Shown: positions 18,684-27,387 of the stretch, piece by piece
Position numbering within the stretch: the first letter of the stretch is position 1
Layout: every line of letters begins with the position of its first letter
From: Bacteroidales bacterium
GTDB lineage: Bacteria > Bacteroidota > Bacteroidia > Bacteroidales > P3
Length of the DNA: 64,000 nt
NCBI GenBank assembly: GCA_017545365.1
Contig: JAFWOP010000029.1
Coordinates: forward strand, 39,592 to 103,591
Direction: 5' to 3'
Translations under genes and position numbers: made by a program
Notes under the pieces: model-generated
Databases searched by the model: none
What the model saw: the letters and a program-made list of their open reading frames with translations, nothing else
Told to the model about the DNA's origin: nothing

Positions 18684-19943
18684 TTACTTGTCCAGCAGTT
18701 CCCACCACTCGGTAGGCAGGCAGATGTTTTCCACATCCACGGCTTCGCGAAACAGCGGGGCAATCTCCTCGTCGGTGAAGCCGGCGATGCCACAACCGAT
18801 GCGGGTGACGTAAAAACGGTAAATGGGGTTTTGTCGGGCGTAGTCGATGAATTGGTCTACATATGGCTGTATGGTCTCCACACCTCCCTGCATCGTGGGG
18901 ATGGCATAGCTCTGTCCTTGCATTCCCACCCCTTGCCCCCAGATGGCACCGAACTTGGCATGGGCGATATGCGCAGCCCCGCCGCCATGGAATCCCGCCA
19001 GGTTGCTACCAAATACAAACACCTCGTTGGGTTTCAGGCTGGTGATACGATCCGGTGTGATGCGGTCGCCACGATGGCGCGTAGGCTGGGCTAGGGTCTT
19101 ATAGCCGTAGCGGGTGCAGAAACGGTTGACCACATCAAACAAATCGGTAGGCAGGTTGTTTACAACAAAGTCAACAATAGCCTGCGGAATGTCGTTATAG
19201 AATGCTGCTGCAATGCCGCCCGTGATGCATGCCAACGTGTCGCTGTCGCCGCCGAGCGAGACGGCAAGACGCATGGCACTCTCGAAATCGTGGCTGTCGA
19301 AAAATGCCACCATCGCCTCGGGGACAGTTTTTTGGCAGCTTTCCTCGAATTGATATGTTGGGCGTATCTCGTCGCAGGTGCGGTGCAGGTTGTATTCGAA
19401 ATGCTGCTCCACATAGTCTCGGATCTCCTCCTTGCTGCTGCCTGTCCGAGCCATAAAAATGGCCGCGGCTGTAGCTTGTGCCCCCTTGATGCCCTCGGGG
19501 TGGTTGTGGGTGATTTCAGCACTACGTTTGGCCAAATCCATAGCCTGTTCTATGCTATCGGCAGCATATCCCACGGCACTCACCCGCATGGCCGAACCAT
19601 TACCCCAGCTGTTGTAAGGCTTGGGGGACGGCGACCTGAGCCAGTTGAAGAAACCTCTCCCGTAGCCGCCCATCGGGCAGGGATATTTGTGCGCCCAATA
19701 GCGCATCGTGTCGGTAAGAAGCTGTACACCGTCGTCCTTGGAGCCACGCTTCAGCAGCCAGTCCGCCACCGCCAACGTCATCAGCGAGTCGTCGGTATAG
19801 TTCATGCTCGGCTGCAGCAGCTCAAAGTCAGTGCGCTTAGTATTATTAAACTCATAGATAGAGCCAATCGTGTCCCCCGCAATGGCACCAATCAACGCGG
19901 GATAGTTCTTATGATCGTTTGTCATATTGTCATTTATTTTCAC
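18684..19943 (-). CDS. ADP-ribosylglycohydrolase fused to an A1S_2505-like macro-type domain
   Basis: 419 residues with two domains. The first (about 10-260) is an ADP-ribosylglycohydrolase of the DraG/ARH type: GAIAGDTIGSIYE, the metal-binding YTDDSLMT, and SLGGDSDTLACITGGIAAA. The second (about 300-415) begins EVFVFGSNLAGFHGGGAA and continues GQGVGMQGQSYAIPT and VTRIGCGIAGFTDEEIAPLF, which matches the A1S_2505 family, known from phages and related to macro domains. Both domains handle ADP-ribose in known relatives, so removal of ADP-ribose from a target is a fair inference. It overlaps hsdR by 14 bases, or starts just after it if MTNDHKNYP (19925) is used. Confidence 0.82.
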   Translation of the reverse strand: MKINDNMTNDHKNYPALIGAIAGDTIGSIYEFNNTKRTDFELLQPSMNYTDDSLMTLAVADWLLKRGSKDDGVQLLTDTMRYWAHKYPCPMGGYGRGFFNWLRSPSPKPYNSWGNGSAMRVSAVGYAADSIEQAMDLAKRSAEITHNHPEGIKGAQATAAAIFMARTGSSKEEIRDYVEQHFEYNLHRTCDEIRPTYQFEESCQKTVPEAMVAFFDSHDFESAMRLAVSLGGDSDTLACITGGIAAAFYNDIPQAIVDFVVNNLPTDLFDVVNRFCTRYGYKTLAQPTRHRGDRITPDRITSLKPNEVFVFGSNLAGFHGGGAAHIAHAKFGAIWGQGVGMQGQSYAIPTMQGGVETIQPYVDQFIDYARQNPIYRFYVTRIGCGIAGFTDEEIAPLFREAVDVENICLPTEWWELLDK

Positions 19944-22900
19944 TCGTTAATTCATTAGCTATTAGTTCTGCCTGTTTCAGAACTGTCTCAGTGGCCAACT
20001 GCTCCATATCTGGCGGATAACCATAACGACGCAGCAGACGCTTGACAGCTACCTTCATCTTGGCACGCACATTTTCTTTGATGGTCCAGTCGATGGTGCT
20101 GTTTTTGCGGATAGTTTCAGTCAGTACTACTGCCAGTTCACGCAGTTTGTCTTTTCCCATCAGTTCAAGAGCACTTTGGTTACTGGCCACGGCAGAGTAA
20201 AATGCGTATTCGTAGGGTTCTAATCCCATGTCTTGTGCTGCTGTGTCGCTTGCCACAATCTGCTTGCTCAGTTTGATGAGTTCGTCTATCACTTCGGCAG
20301 CGGAGACTATCTTGTTATGGTATCGTGTGATGGAGCCGTTGAGCATCTCCATCAATGTACGCCCTTCAACAAGGTTGTATTTCGAACGTGCCTTTATTTC
20401 ATCGGCCAGCAGTTTGCGCAGCACCTCCAAGGCGATGTTCTTGTGCTCCATGCCTTTCAGTTCCATCAAGAATTCTTCAGATAGAATGGAGATGTCCGGT
20501 TTCTTGATTCCGGCAGCATCAAAGAGGTCAATCACCTGTTCCGACACCAGGGCCTGGTCTATTACTTGCCGTATGGTGGTTTCAATTTCCTCGTTAGTGT
20601 GTGCCCCACTCTTGGTGTCGAACTTGCAAAGACGCGCTTTCACAGCTTGGAAGAAGGCCACTTCGTCTTTCGCCCCCATAGCCTCGTCATGAGGTATAGC
20701 AAGCGCAAAGGCTTTGCCTAATGCGGTCACTTCATTGACATAACGTTTCTTGCCATCCTCAAGGCCGAGGATGAAGTCTTCCGTCTTGAGTATCCACGAC
20801 AGCTTGCCAGCAGTGTCGGCGGTGAAGTATTGCCGCCATTCCAATCCATGTAACATTTGCTCTACCACCTCCAGCTTTTCTTTCATCAAATCTACCGCCT
20901 GCGACTGCTGCTGTGTGGGGTCGCCCTTGCCGCCGCTGTCGGAGTAGAACGACAGGGCTTTCTTCAGGTCGACAGCGATACCGAGGTAGTCCACCACCAA
21001 TCCGCCGGGCTTGTCCTTGTAGACGCGGTTCACACGGGCAATGGCTTGCATGAGGTTGTGCCCCTGCATGGGCTTGTCGATATAGAGGGTGTGCAGACAC
21101 GGCACATCGAAGCCTGTGAGCCACATATCGCGCACTATCACCATCCGCAATTCGTCATCAGGGTCTTTCATACGGTCGGTCAGCACATGGCGGTCTGCCT
21201 TGGTGGTGTGGTGCTTGGCGATAGCCGGGCCGTCGGAGGCCGAACTGGTCATCACCACCTTTAGTGCCCCTTTGTGCAGGTCATCATTGTGCCATTCAGG
21301 CCTCAGTTTGATAATCTCATCGTATAGCTCTACTGCAATCCTGCGGCTCATGGCTACAATCATGGCCTTGCCCTCGAACACCTGCTGGCGTGCTTCAAAG
21401 TGCTCCACAATGTCGCGGGCAATGTTCTTCACGCGGCTGGGACTGCCTATCAAGGCCTCTAGTTGTGTCCATTTGGCTTTGGCCTTCTGCACATTGTCCA
21501 TCTCTTTCACGTCGAGTTCCTTGTCCAGCTCCTCTACCAGCTTGCGTCCTTCGGCACTTAGTTCCACCTTGGCCAGTCGGCTCTCGTAGAAGATGTGCAC
21601 CGTGGCACCGTCCTCCACAGCCTGGGCGATGTCGTACACGTCAATGTAGTTGCCGAAGACGGCAGGCGTGTTTTTGTCGGTCAGCTCGATAGGCGTGCCG
21701 GTGAAGCCGATATAGGTGGCGTTGGGCAAAGCATCACGCAGGTATTTGGCAAAGCCGTATTTGATTTCGGAGCCTATCACCTCATCGGCCTCATTCCTCA
21801 CCTCCACGGCCTTGGCCTTGAAACCATACTGTGTGCGATGAGCTTCATCGGCTATCACCACTACATTGTTGCGGTCCGTGAGGCGGTCGTATATATTGCC
21901 TTCGTCGGGCTGAAATTTCTGTATGGTGGTGAAGACCACTCCACCCGACTGCACAGCCAGCAGCCGTTTCAGGTGTTCGCGACTTTCGGCCTGCACGGGG
22001 GTCTGTCGCAGCAGTTGCTTCGACGAGACAAAGGTCTCAAATAGTTGGTCGTCGAGGTCGTTGCGGTCGGTAATGACCACCACCGTGGGGTTGTTCAACC
22101 GCTGCACTATCTTGCCCGTGTAGAACACCATCGACAGCGACTTGCCGCTGCCCTGTGTGTGCCACACCACACCCGCGCGGTGGTCGCCCTCGGCCTGTTC
22201 TTTAACGCTCTTAAAGCCGAAGTTAATAGGAGACTCAGCGGCTATAGGTATCTTGCTGTTGATTCCAGTAGCTCTAAGTGTGGACTCCACCGCCTTGTTG
22301 ACGGCATAGTATTGGTGGTAGGCTGCCAGCTTCTTCACCGTCGTAATGGTGATTTGGCCGGTCTCTTTATCCTCGTGTTTGTCTTTCTCGAATACAGTGA
22401 ACGAGCGTACCAAGTCAATCAGCATTTCGGGGTTGAGCATACCGCGCACCAACACCTCCAGCTCGCCTACCAGATGCGATGCCACAGTCTCACCGTCTTC
22501 ACTCTTCCATGCGGAGAAACGGCTCATCCCTGATGATAGTGTACCCGCCTTTGCCTCCAAGCCATCGCTGATGACAATGATTTCGTTGTATCGGAACAGC
22601 GAGGGTATCTGCTCTTTGTATGTGCATATCTGATCAAATGCTTTAGCTAGGGTGGCCTTCTCATCGGCGGCATTCTTCAGTTCCATCACCACCAGTGGCA
22701 GGCCGTTGACAAACAGCACCACGTCGGGTCGCAGGTTATGACCGTCTTCTATCACGGTGAACTGATTGACCACCGTGAATTCGTTGTTCCACGGGTCGTC
22801 GAAGTCTACCAGCCACACTGGTTTGCCTTGTTCCTCCCCCTCCTCATATACCGACACTGTCACGCCTTGCGTCAGCAGTTCGTGGAACTGTTCGTTGTCG

Positions 22901-23151
22901 GACAGCAGGTCAGTAGAGCCGATACGCATCACCGTCCTGACAGCATCCTCCAACACCGCCACTGGCAACTGAGGGTTAAGCCTCCGCACAGCTTCCTCCA
23001 ACTTCCCGCGCAACACCGCCTCCTCCAACGACGACCGCATAGGGTTCTCCCCTTCCGGCGCAATGTCAGGCCCATACAGGTACTCGTACCCCTTGCCCTC
23101 CAGCAGCTCTATGGTCATCTTCTCAATATCCGATTCCGTCAGCTTGGTCAT
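19930..23151 (-). CDS. hsdR: Type I restriction enzyme, R subunit (HsdR)
   Basis: 1073 residues: the motor and nuclease of a type I restriction system that translocates and cuts unmethylated DNA. The N-terminal nuclease has LRPDVVLFVNGLPLVVMELK (PD-ExK type, about 136-155). The helicase has WHTQGSGKSLSM (Walker A) and VVIADEAHRTQ (DEAD-box), then FTGTPIEL and DMWLTGFDVPC. The C-terminal part is helical and should dock on the methylase. Length is typical and the frame is intact. It follows the DUF1016 gene by two bases. Confidence 0.96.
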   Translation of the reverse strand: MTKLTESDIEKMTIELLEGKGYEYLYGPDIAPEGENPMRSSLEEAVLRGKLEEAVRRLNPQLPVAVLEDAVRTVMRIGSTDLLSDNEQFHELLTQGVTVSVYEEGEEQGKPVWLVDFDDPWNNEFTVVNQFTVIEDGHNLRPDVVLFVNGLPLVVMELKNAADEKATLAKAFDQICTYKEQIPSLFRYNEIIVISDGLEAKAGTLSSGMSRFSAWKSEDGETVASHLVGELEVLVRGMLNPEMLIDLVRSFTVFEKDKHEDKETGQITITTVKKLAAYHQYYAVNKAVESTLRATGINSKIPIAAESPINFGFKSVKEQAEGDHRAGVVWHTQGSGKSLSMVFYTGKIVQRLNNPTVVVITDRNDLDDQLFETFVSSKQLLRQTPVQAESREHLKRLLAVQSGGVVFTTIQKFQPDEGNIYDRLTDRNNVVVIADEAHRTQYGFKAKAVEVRNEADEVIGSEIKYGFAKYLRDALPNATYIGFTGTPIELTDKNTPAVFGNYIDVYDIAQAVEDGATVHIFYESRLAKVELSAEGRKLVEELDKELDVKEMDNVQKAKAKWTQLEALIGSPSRVKNIARDIVEHFEARQQVFEGKAMIVAMSRRIAVELYDEIIKLRPEWHNDDLHKGALKVVMTSSASDGPAIAKHHTTKADRHVLTDRMKDPDDELRMVIVRDMWLTGFDVPCLHTLYIDKPMQGHNLMQAIARVNRVYKDKPGGLVVDYLGIAVDLKKALSFYSDSGGKGDPTQQQSQAVDLMKEKLEVVEQMLHGLEWRQYFTADTAGKLSWILKTEDFILGLEDGKKRYVNEVTALGKAFALAIPHDEAMGAKDEVAFFQAVKARLCKFDTKSGAHTNEEIETTIRQVIDQALVSEQVIDLFDAAGIKKPDISILSEEFLMELKGMEHKNIALEVLRKLLADEIKARSKYNLVEGRTLMEMLNGSITRYHNKIVSAAEVIDELIKLSKQIVASDTAAQDMGLEPYEYAFYSAVASNQSALELMGKDKLRELAVVLTETIRKNSTIDWTIKENVRAKMKVAVKRLLRRYGYPPDMEQLATETVLKQAELIANELTSENK

Positions 23152-23153
23152 AG

Positions 23154-24176
23154 TCAGTTCTCCTTATTCTCTTCACATATTTCCCGCATCTTCTGCTGTA
23201 GCAACTTCTTGTCGGGAAGACATAACCTATATTCTGCCACCATTGCTGGAGAAAGGCTGCGACTTAATGCGTATTCCACGACTTCGTTGTCTTTGTCCTT
23301 GCAAAGCAGAACTCCTATGCTGGGATTTTCTTTCGGTTTCTTCACATCACGGTCGAGGGCTTCCAAATAGAAGTTCAACTGTCCCAGATGTTCAGGTTTG
23401 AACTTTTCCATCTTTAATTCAAACGCCGCAAGGCACTGCAACTCACGGTGGTAAAACAACAGGTCTATTCTAAAGTCGCTGTTGCCCACTTGCAATCGAT
23501 ACTCTTGGTCGATAAAGATAAAATCCTTTCCCAATTCCAGAATGAATTGCTTCATCTGGGCAATCAGTGCCGCTTTCATATCGTTCTCATGGTGATACGT
23601 TTTATCACCCAAGAACTCCATTACATACTGGTCACGGAACACTTTATCTGCATTGGGCGCAATTTCTCTCAGCGCTGCTGAGACTTTTGGCTCGCCAATC
23701 ATCATCCTCTCATACAACGCGCTGTTTATTTGCCGATCAAGCTCTCTGCTAGACAATCTTTCTGTCAAGCACACCTTCAGGTAAAACGCTTTCTCTTCAA
23801 TGGTTTTTGTCCTACTTAGAATGATTAGATTATTCGTCCAGCTAATTTCTCTCACCAATGATGAGAGTTTTTCATCGGCATCGTGGTAAGTCTCATAGAG
23901 CTGTTTCATTCTCCACAGGTTCTTGTCAGAGAATCCCTTGATTTCTGGATGATTCTTGGCAATATATTCTGCTAGTTGTACCACCACTCCATCGCCCCAT
24001 TCCGCAGTAGAAAGCTTTTGTGAGATATAGTTTCCTATTTGCCAATACAAATCTATCAGTGCAGTATTTGCCACACGTATTACTTCACCACGTGTCCTCT
24101 GAATCAGCGTCACGACATCTTCAAACTGATTCATCAGACCTTGTCCTGTTGCCTTTATAATGGGTTTATTGGTCAT
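23154..24176 (-). CDS. DUF1016 / YhcG-type PD-(D/E)xK nuclease
   Basis: 340 residues. The N-terminal helical domain has YWQIGNYISQKL and WGDGVVVQLAEYIAKNHP, and FSDKNLWRMKQLYETY, all typical of DUF1016. The C-terminal nuclease has RIDLLFYHRELQCLAAFELKM (Asp...Glu-x-Lys) near 222-242. Such genes often ride between or beside hsd genes and are thought to be DNA nucleases, but their role in the restriction system is unsettled. It ends two bases before hsdR and should be translated with it. Confidence 0.9.
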   Translation of the reverse strand: MTNKPIIKATGQGLMNQFEDVVTLIQRTRGEVIRVANTALIDLYWQIGNYISQKLSTAEWGDGVVVQLAEYIAKNHPEIKGFSDKNLWRMKQLYETYHDADEKLSSLVREISWTNNLIILSRTKTIEEKAFYLKVCLTERLSSRELDRQINSALYERMMIGEPKVSAALREIAPNADKVFRDQYVMEFLGDKTYHHENDMKAALIAQMKQFILELGKDFIFIDQEYRLQVGNSDFRIDLLFYHRELQCLAAFELKMEKFKPEHLGQLNFYLEALDRDVKKPKENPSIGVLLCKDKDNEVVEYALSRSLSPAMVAEYRLCLPDKKLLQQKMREICEENKEN

Positions 24177-24256
24177 TTTGATTGTTTATTTATCAGTCTC
24201 CCTTCTTCGTGGGTTCTATGATCCTTCGGTAATCCTTCAACGAACTCTTCCTTAAT

Positions 24257-25194
24257 TCAAACAATCATTTCAAGTGCTATATATTTAAAGTTATTGCCAT
24301 TCCATTCAACAATGGCGTTTGTTGTAACTTGTGTTACACCTTGTTTTTTTATTAACGATGATAATGCTGCGACATAATTAGTATAATCAATCCCGTGTAT
24401 TAACCGTATTATTTCTGAACCCGCTTTAGAGAGTTTAATACATTTAATATTTATTTTAGTATCATTAGGTGCATAAACATTTAGTCTTATCTGAGGGTTA
24501 AGAGCAAATGAATATTTTCCAGACTCAATAGTATATGTGTTAATCAAATCTTCCCCACACACTATGCCAATGTCATCCAATAGTATTTTTTCATTTAGAT
24601 TCAATGCAAAGTTTTCTATACAAATGAAATTCAATCCCAATAAATATGTGGATACTTTTACTATAGTTTCTGCTTCTTCTTTTGAGATATTTCTCAACAC
24701 TTCCAATGTCCTAAGTGAATACGATTTTGGCTTCTTCACCTCACCTGCTAACACTCTTGCCCATAATTCACGCATTTCGTCATCCGATATGGTTTCTGCA
24801 ATATCGAGAAATCGGGTCATCCAATCATTATCTACAGGTTCGCTTGACACCTTCTCATCTGGAGTAAACTGTTGTTCTGCCTTGACAAGTATCTCACCCA
24901 CATTTTCTATCTTTTGAGTATTTCTTGCCAAAACATAATGAATTCGTTAATTCGTTAATTCGTTAATTCGTGAGTCAATTGATTAACACATTAACACATT
25001 AACACGTTAACACATTCAAAACGAAGAATCTCTACTTCGGCATCTGACTCTGCTTTCTTCTTGGCAAGAATTGATTGTGCTTTGGCTTCCCCATGGGCAT
25101 TTATTATAGTTCCTAAAGCAGTTAACCCCGTTGCGTTTGCAACAGTTTCTACAAGTTTATCTAACCCAAGTGTTACATTGACAGGCAATCCCAT
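24257..25194 (-). pseudogene. DUF2806 gene split by a family 1 repeat
   Basis: Two pieces of one gene. The N-terminal piece (25194 to about 25021) encodes MGLPVNVTLGLDKLVETVAN and stops at ...DAEVEILRF before running into repeat. The C-terminal piece (about 24938 to 24257) encodes the main DUF2806 region with NDWMTRFLDIAETISDDEM and LWARVLAGEVKKP. The 81-base repeat at 24940-25020 lies between them, and the two pieces are not in the same frame, so a single full product is unlikely. DUF2806 proteins are uncharacterised and often found in defence islands. A short C-terminal product could start at TTG 24931. Confidence 0.75.
24940..25020 (+). repeat. Word-built hairpin element, family 1, inside a gene
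   Basis: GAATTCGTTAATTCGTTAAT words, TGAGTCAATTGATTAAC core, then AACACATT words ending CACATTCAAA. Left and right arms can pair at about six of every eight positions. It sits inside the DUF2806 coding region, which shows that this element type can enter or replace coding DNA. Confidence 0.8.
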
Positions 25195-25232
25195 ATTGTT
25201 CTCTTTTTTAAACTAACGTATTTATCTGCAAT

Positions 25233-26336
25233 TTATTGTCCTTTAACTTTCACTTCGCCAGACATTAGGCGTGGGAGAAGGGTGTCTCGTTGTGTAGTCA
25301 GTGTTTGCATTTGTTGTTGGTTGGATTTAATCTTCTTAAAGAAAGGTTTTACCAGTGCTGTAAACACATTAATTGTTTCCTCATCTGGAATAGTAATATC
25401 AAGAGACTTAAAAGCAGTCTTACTAATCTCCATAAAGGTTGAACCGTTTGAGTAACTATGAACCGCCTCCATATTTTCCTTTAGCCACAGATATATAAAC
25501 TCTTTCGGGTAGCCTTTATCATCAATTATTGCAATATAACCTTGATTGATTGCTACAGGTATCTCTGCAAATGCCAAAACTCCTACAGGTGCACGTGACG
25601 ACATTAATAATGTTCCTGCCGGAAGTAATCCGGAACTAATTTTTGCTAACCCTTCTTCCGTGATTGTTCTCTCTGTTTTGAAAAGGTACATACCATTTAA
25701 TGTGGTTACATCTCTTGGTGATGTCCATGCTATATTGCCATTCCAAAAACGGGGTTCGTTAGTGCTTGGGGTAGTGCCTCCCTTGACAGAAAGAATATCT
25801 CCCAGTTTGCCTTCTTTCCAGGTGGGGTCGGGGTTTTCTATGAAGTAGTGGAGGAAGAGGGTTTCGGCGAGGGCTTCGAGGGCTGCGTTCTCTCGATTCA
25901 ACAAATCTATCTTGTCATCCAACGAACTCAACACCCCCGCTATCCGCCTCTGCTCAACAATAGGAGGAATAACAACATCTATCGAATTCAATAATCTCTG
26001 AGTAACAAGTGGGTGTGTTGAACCTTCCGCATACCCATTAAGATTTAGATGTTGCAATAAATAGTATAAAAATTTAGTATCATTACCATTTTTAGGTTTA
26101 GCTGCTAAAGCGTTATCTGATACCCATATGGATTGATTTGTGTAATAGACAGAACCACAATAAGCTCCAACCCTTCCTACAATAACAGTTTCACCCTCAT
26201 AATTATTCCGATTTGTATAATCCAATACACCATTACCCCCATAGACAGGTATAGGGCCTTTGTCCTTAGGTCTTTCTTTTCCATTACCCCAAGAAACGAC
26301 TTCTCCTAATTTATATTTCTTCCAATTATTCATCAT
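25233..26336 (-). CDS. hsdS: Type I restriction enzyme, specificity subunit (HsdS)
   Basis: 367 residues with two target-recognition domains. The first spans about 1-125 (WKKYKLGEVVSWGNGKERP to PLVTQRLLNSIDVVIPP), then a conserved helix (EQRRIAGVLSSLDDKIDLLNREN), then the second TRD (about 175-335, from WKEGKLGDILSVKGGTTPS) and a final helix (QQQMQTLTTQRDTLLPRLMSGEV). The two TRDs read the two halves of the DNA target. The start ATGATGAATAAT overlaps the stop of a gene remnant upstream, a sign of past translational coupling. Confidence 0.94.
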   Translation of the reverse strand: MMNNWKKYKLGEVVSWGNGKERPKDKGPIPVYGGNGVLDYTNRNNYEGETVIVGRVGAYCGSVYYTNQSIWVSDNALAAKPKNGNDTKFLYYLLQHLNLNGYAEGSTHPLVTQRLLNSIDVVIPPIVEQRRIAGVLSSLDDKIDLLNRENAALEALAETLFLHYFIENPDPTWKEGKLGDILSVKGGTTPSTNEPRFWNGNIAWTSPRDVTTLNGMYLFKTERTITEEGLAKISSGLLPAGTLLMSSRAPVGVLAFAEIPVAINQGYIAIIDDKGYPKEFIYLWLKENMEAVHSYSNGSTFMEISKTAFKSLDITIPDEETINVFTALVKPFFKKIKSNQQQMQTLTTQRDTLLPRLMSGEVKVKGQ

Positions 26337-26430
26337 ACAATTGCTCGTATAATTTGCTTATCTCAGCACTTAATAATGTCTCTTGTGTTCTAATCATTCC
26401 CGCCTCATTAACATCCACATGGAACCAAAT
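26326..26430 (-). pseudogene. 3' remnant of an unknown gene, cut by a family 1 repeat
   Basis: An open frame with no start reads WFHVDVNEAGMIRTQETLLS and continues AEISKLYEQLYDE before a TAA that overlaps the hsdS start. The coding text begins exactly where repeat ends (26430/26431). It looks like the C-terminal tail of a gene once translationally coupled to hsdS, whose 5' part was lost. The parent family is not recognised. Confidence 0.55.
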
Positions 26431-26642
26431 GAATTCGTTAATTCGTTAATTCGTTAATTCGTGAGTCAATTGATTAACACATTTTGAATTCGTTAATTCG
26501 TAAATTCGTTAATTCGTGAGTCAAATGACTAACACATTTTGAATTCGTTAATTCGTAAATTCGTGAGTCATTTTACCGCGCCAAGGACTAACACATTAAC
26601 ACATTAACACGTTAACACATTCAAAAACACGTTAACACATTC
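26431..26642 (+). repeat. Word-built hairpin elements, family 1 (three in a row)
   Basis: Three successive left arms (GAATTCGTTAATTCG...) with cores GAGTCAATTGATTAAC, GAGTCAAATGACTAAC and GAGTCATTTTACCGCGCCAAGGACTAAC (read with the loop), the first two with only a short right arm, the last with AACACATT words repeated and ending CACATTC. It separates the hsdS-side remnant from the nucleotidyltransferase gene. Confidence 0.78.
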
Positions 26643-26949
26643 TATCAGACTTCTCATATATTACGATTCCTCTGCGATTGATATGGTCAATCAGCATGTC
26701 GTTTTTTAGCTGATGAAAGATTGAAATATCAAACTGGTATGGCAACAGTAGGTCGTCAATAGCAAGGATAATCCGATTGAGATCCTCATGGGTCAACTCA
26801 TCCCCAACCAATGTGATGTCCACATCGGAAAAAGGCTTGTAGTTTCCTTTGGCTCGAGAACCCTAGAGCAAAACTCGGTTTATCCGAGGATTGGCCGCCA
26901 TAACGCTCTTGATTTTATTCCATTGTTCATCCGTTAGTCCGTACTTCAT
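26632..26949 (-). pseudogene. MNT-type nucleotidyltransferase (antitoxin-like) with in-frame stop
   Basis: From the ATG at 26949 the frame reads MKYGLTDEQWNKIKSVMAAN, then PRINRVLL, a TAG (26863-26865), then GSRAKGNYKPFSDVDITLVG. The last part is the GSRAKG-x-DxD active-site motif of minimal nucleotidyltransferases, and the stop replaces the aromatic residue that normally precedes it (LLYGSRAKG type). Everything after the stop stays in frame to the end at 26632, where the last codons run into repeat DNA. In MNT/HEPN modules this protein blocks the HEPN toxin by adding AMP to it. The stop should abolish it unless read through or suppressed. Confidence 0.8.
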
Positions 26950-26953
26950 TGCA

Positions 26954-27379
26954 TTAAACCATTTTGCCCGTCATTGTTGTTTCAAACTTCACAAAGAGGG
27001 GATAATATACATTGATAATATTATTGACAATGTGTTTCGCTGTTTCATCATCATGATTATGTGAGGTAAGGTTACGGTCAGAAATAGTATCCATCCATCT
27101 GTCATCATCAAGGATTCCTGCCCGCAAGGCAACCCGAATAGCATCCCGTGAACCCATAATATCTGTTATGCCTTGATATTCCTCATAGTCTTTCATTACC
27201 TTCCAGGCCAACTCATGAGTATATTCATATCGCTGAATCAGTCCTTCCGCCAACAAATCATTCTGGTCGGAGGAACCATTTGACAGCGCTGACACAATGT
27301 TGACTGCCTTTCCCAGCTGAATCAATGCCTTCCGATAATTGCTGAATCGTTGTATCCAACGTACATCTTTATCTTCCAT
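26954..27379 (-). CDS. HEPN-domain protein, HI0074/HepT-like toxin candidate
   Basis: 141 residues of the nucleotidyltransferase substrate-binding (HI0074) family. WIQRFSNYRKALIQLGKAV is the usual N-terminal helix and SDRNLTSHNHD holds the R-x4-H motif that forms the RNase site in HEPN toxins. The reading frame is intact and ends four bases before the nucleotidyltransferase ATG, so the two were an operon. With the partner broken, an active toxin should be harmful; it may be tolerated because of low activity, residual partner synthesis, or another inhibitor. Confidence 0.85.
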   Translation of the reverse strand: MEDKDVRWIQRFSNYRKALIQLGKAVNIVSALSNGSSDQNDLLAEGLIQRYEYTHELAWKVMKDYEEYQGITDIMGSRDAIRVALRAGILDDDRWMDTISDRNLTSHNHDDETAKHIVNNIINVYYPLFVKFETTMTGKMV

Positions 27380-27387
27380 ATTTTTTC

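Noticed and set aside
26431..26642. CRISPR array
   Set aside because: Repeats are 8-bp words without unique spacers of constant length, arms are complementary to each other, and no cas genes are near.
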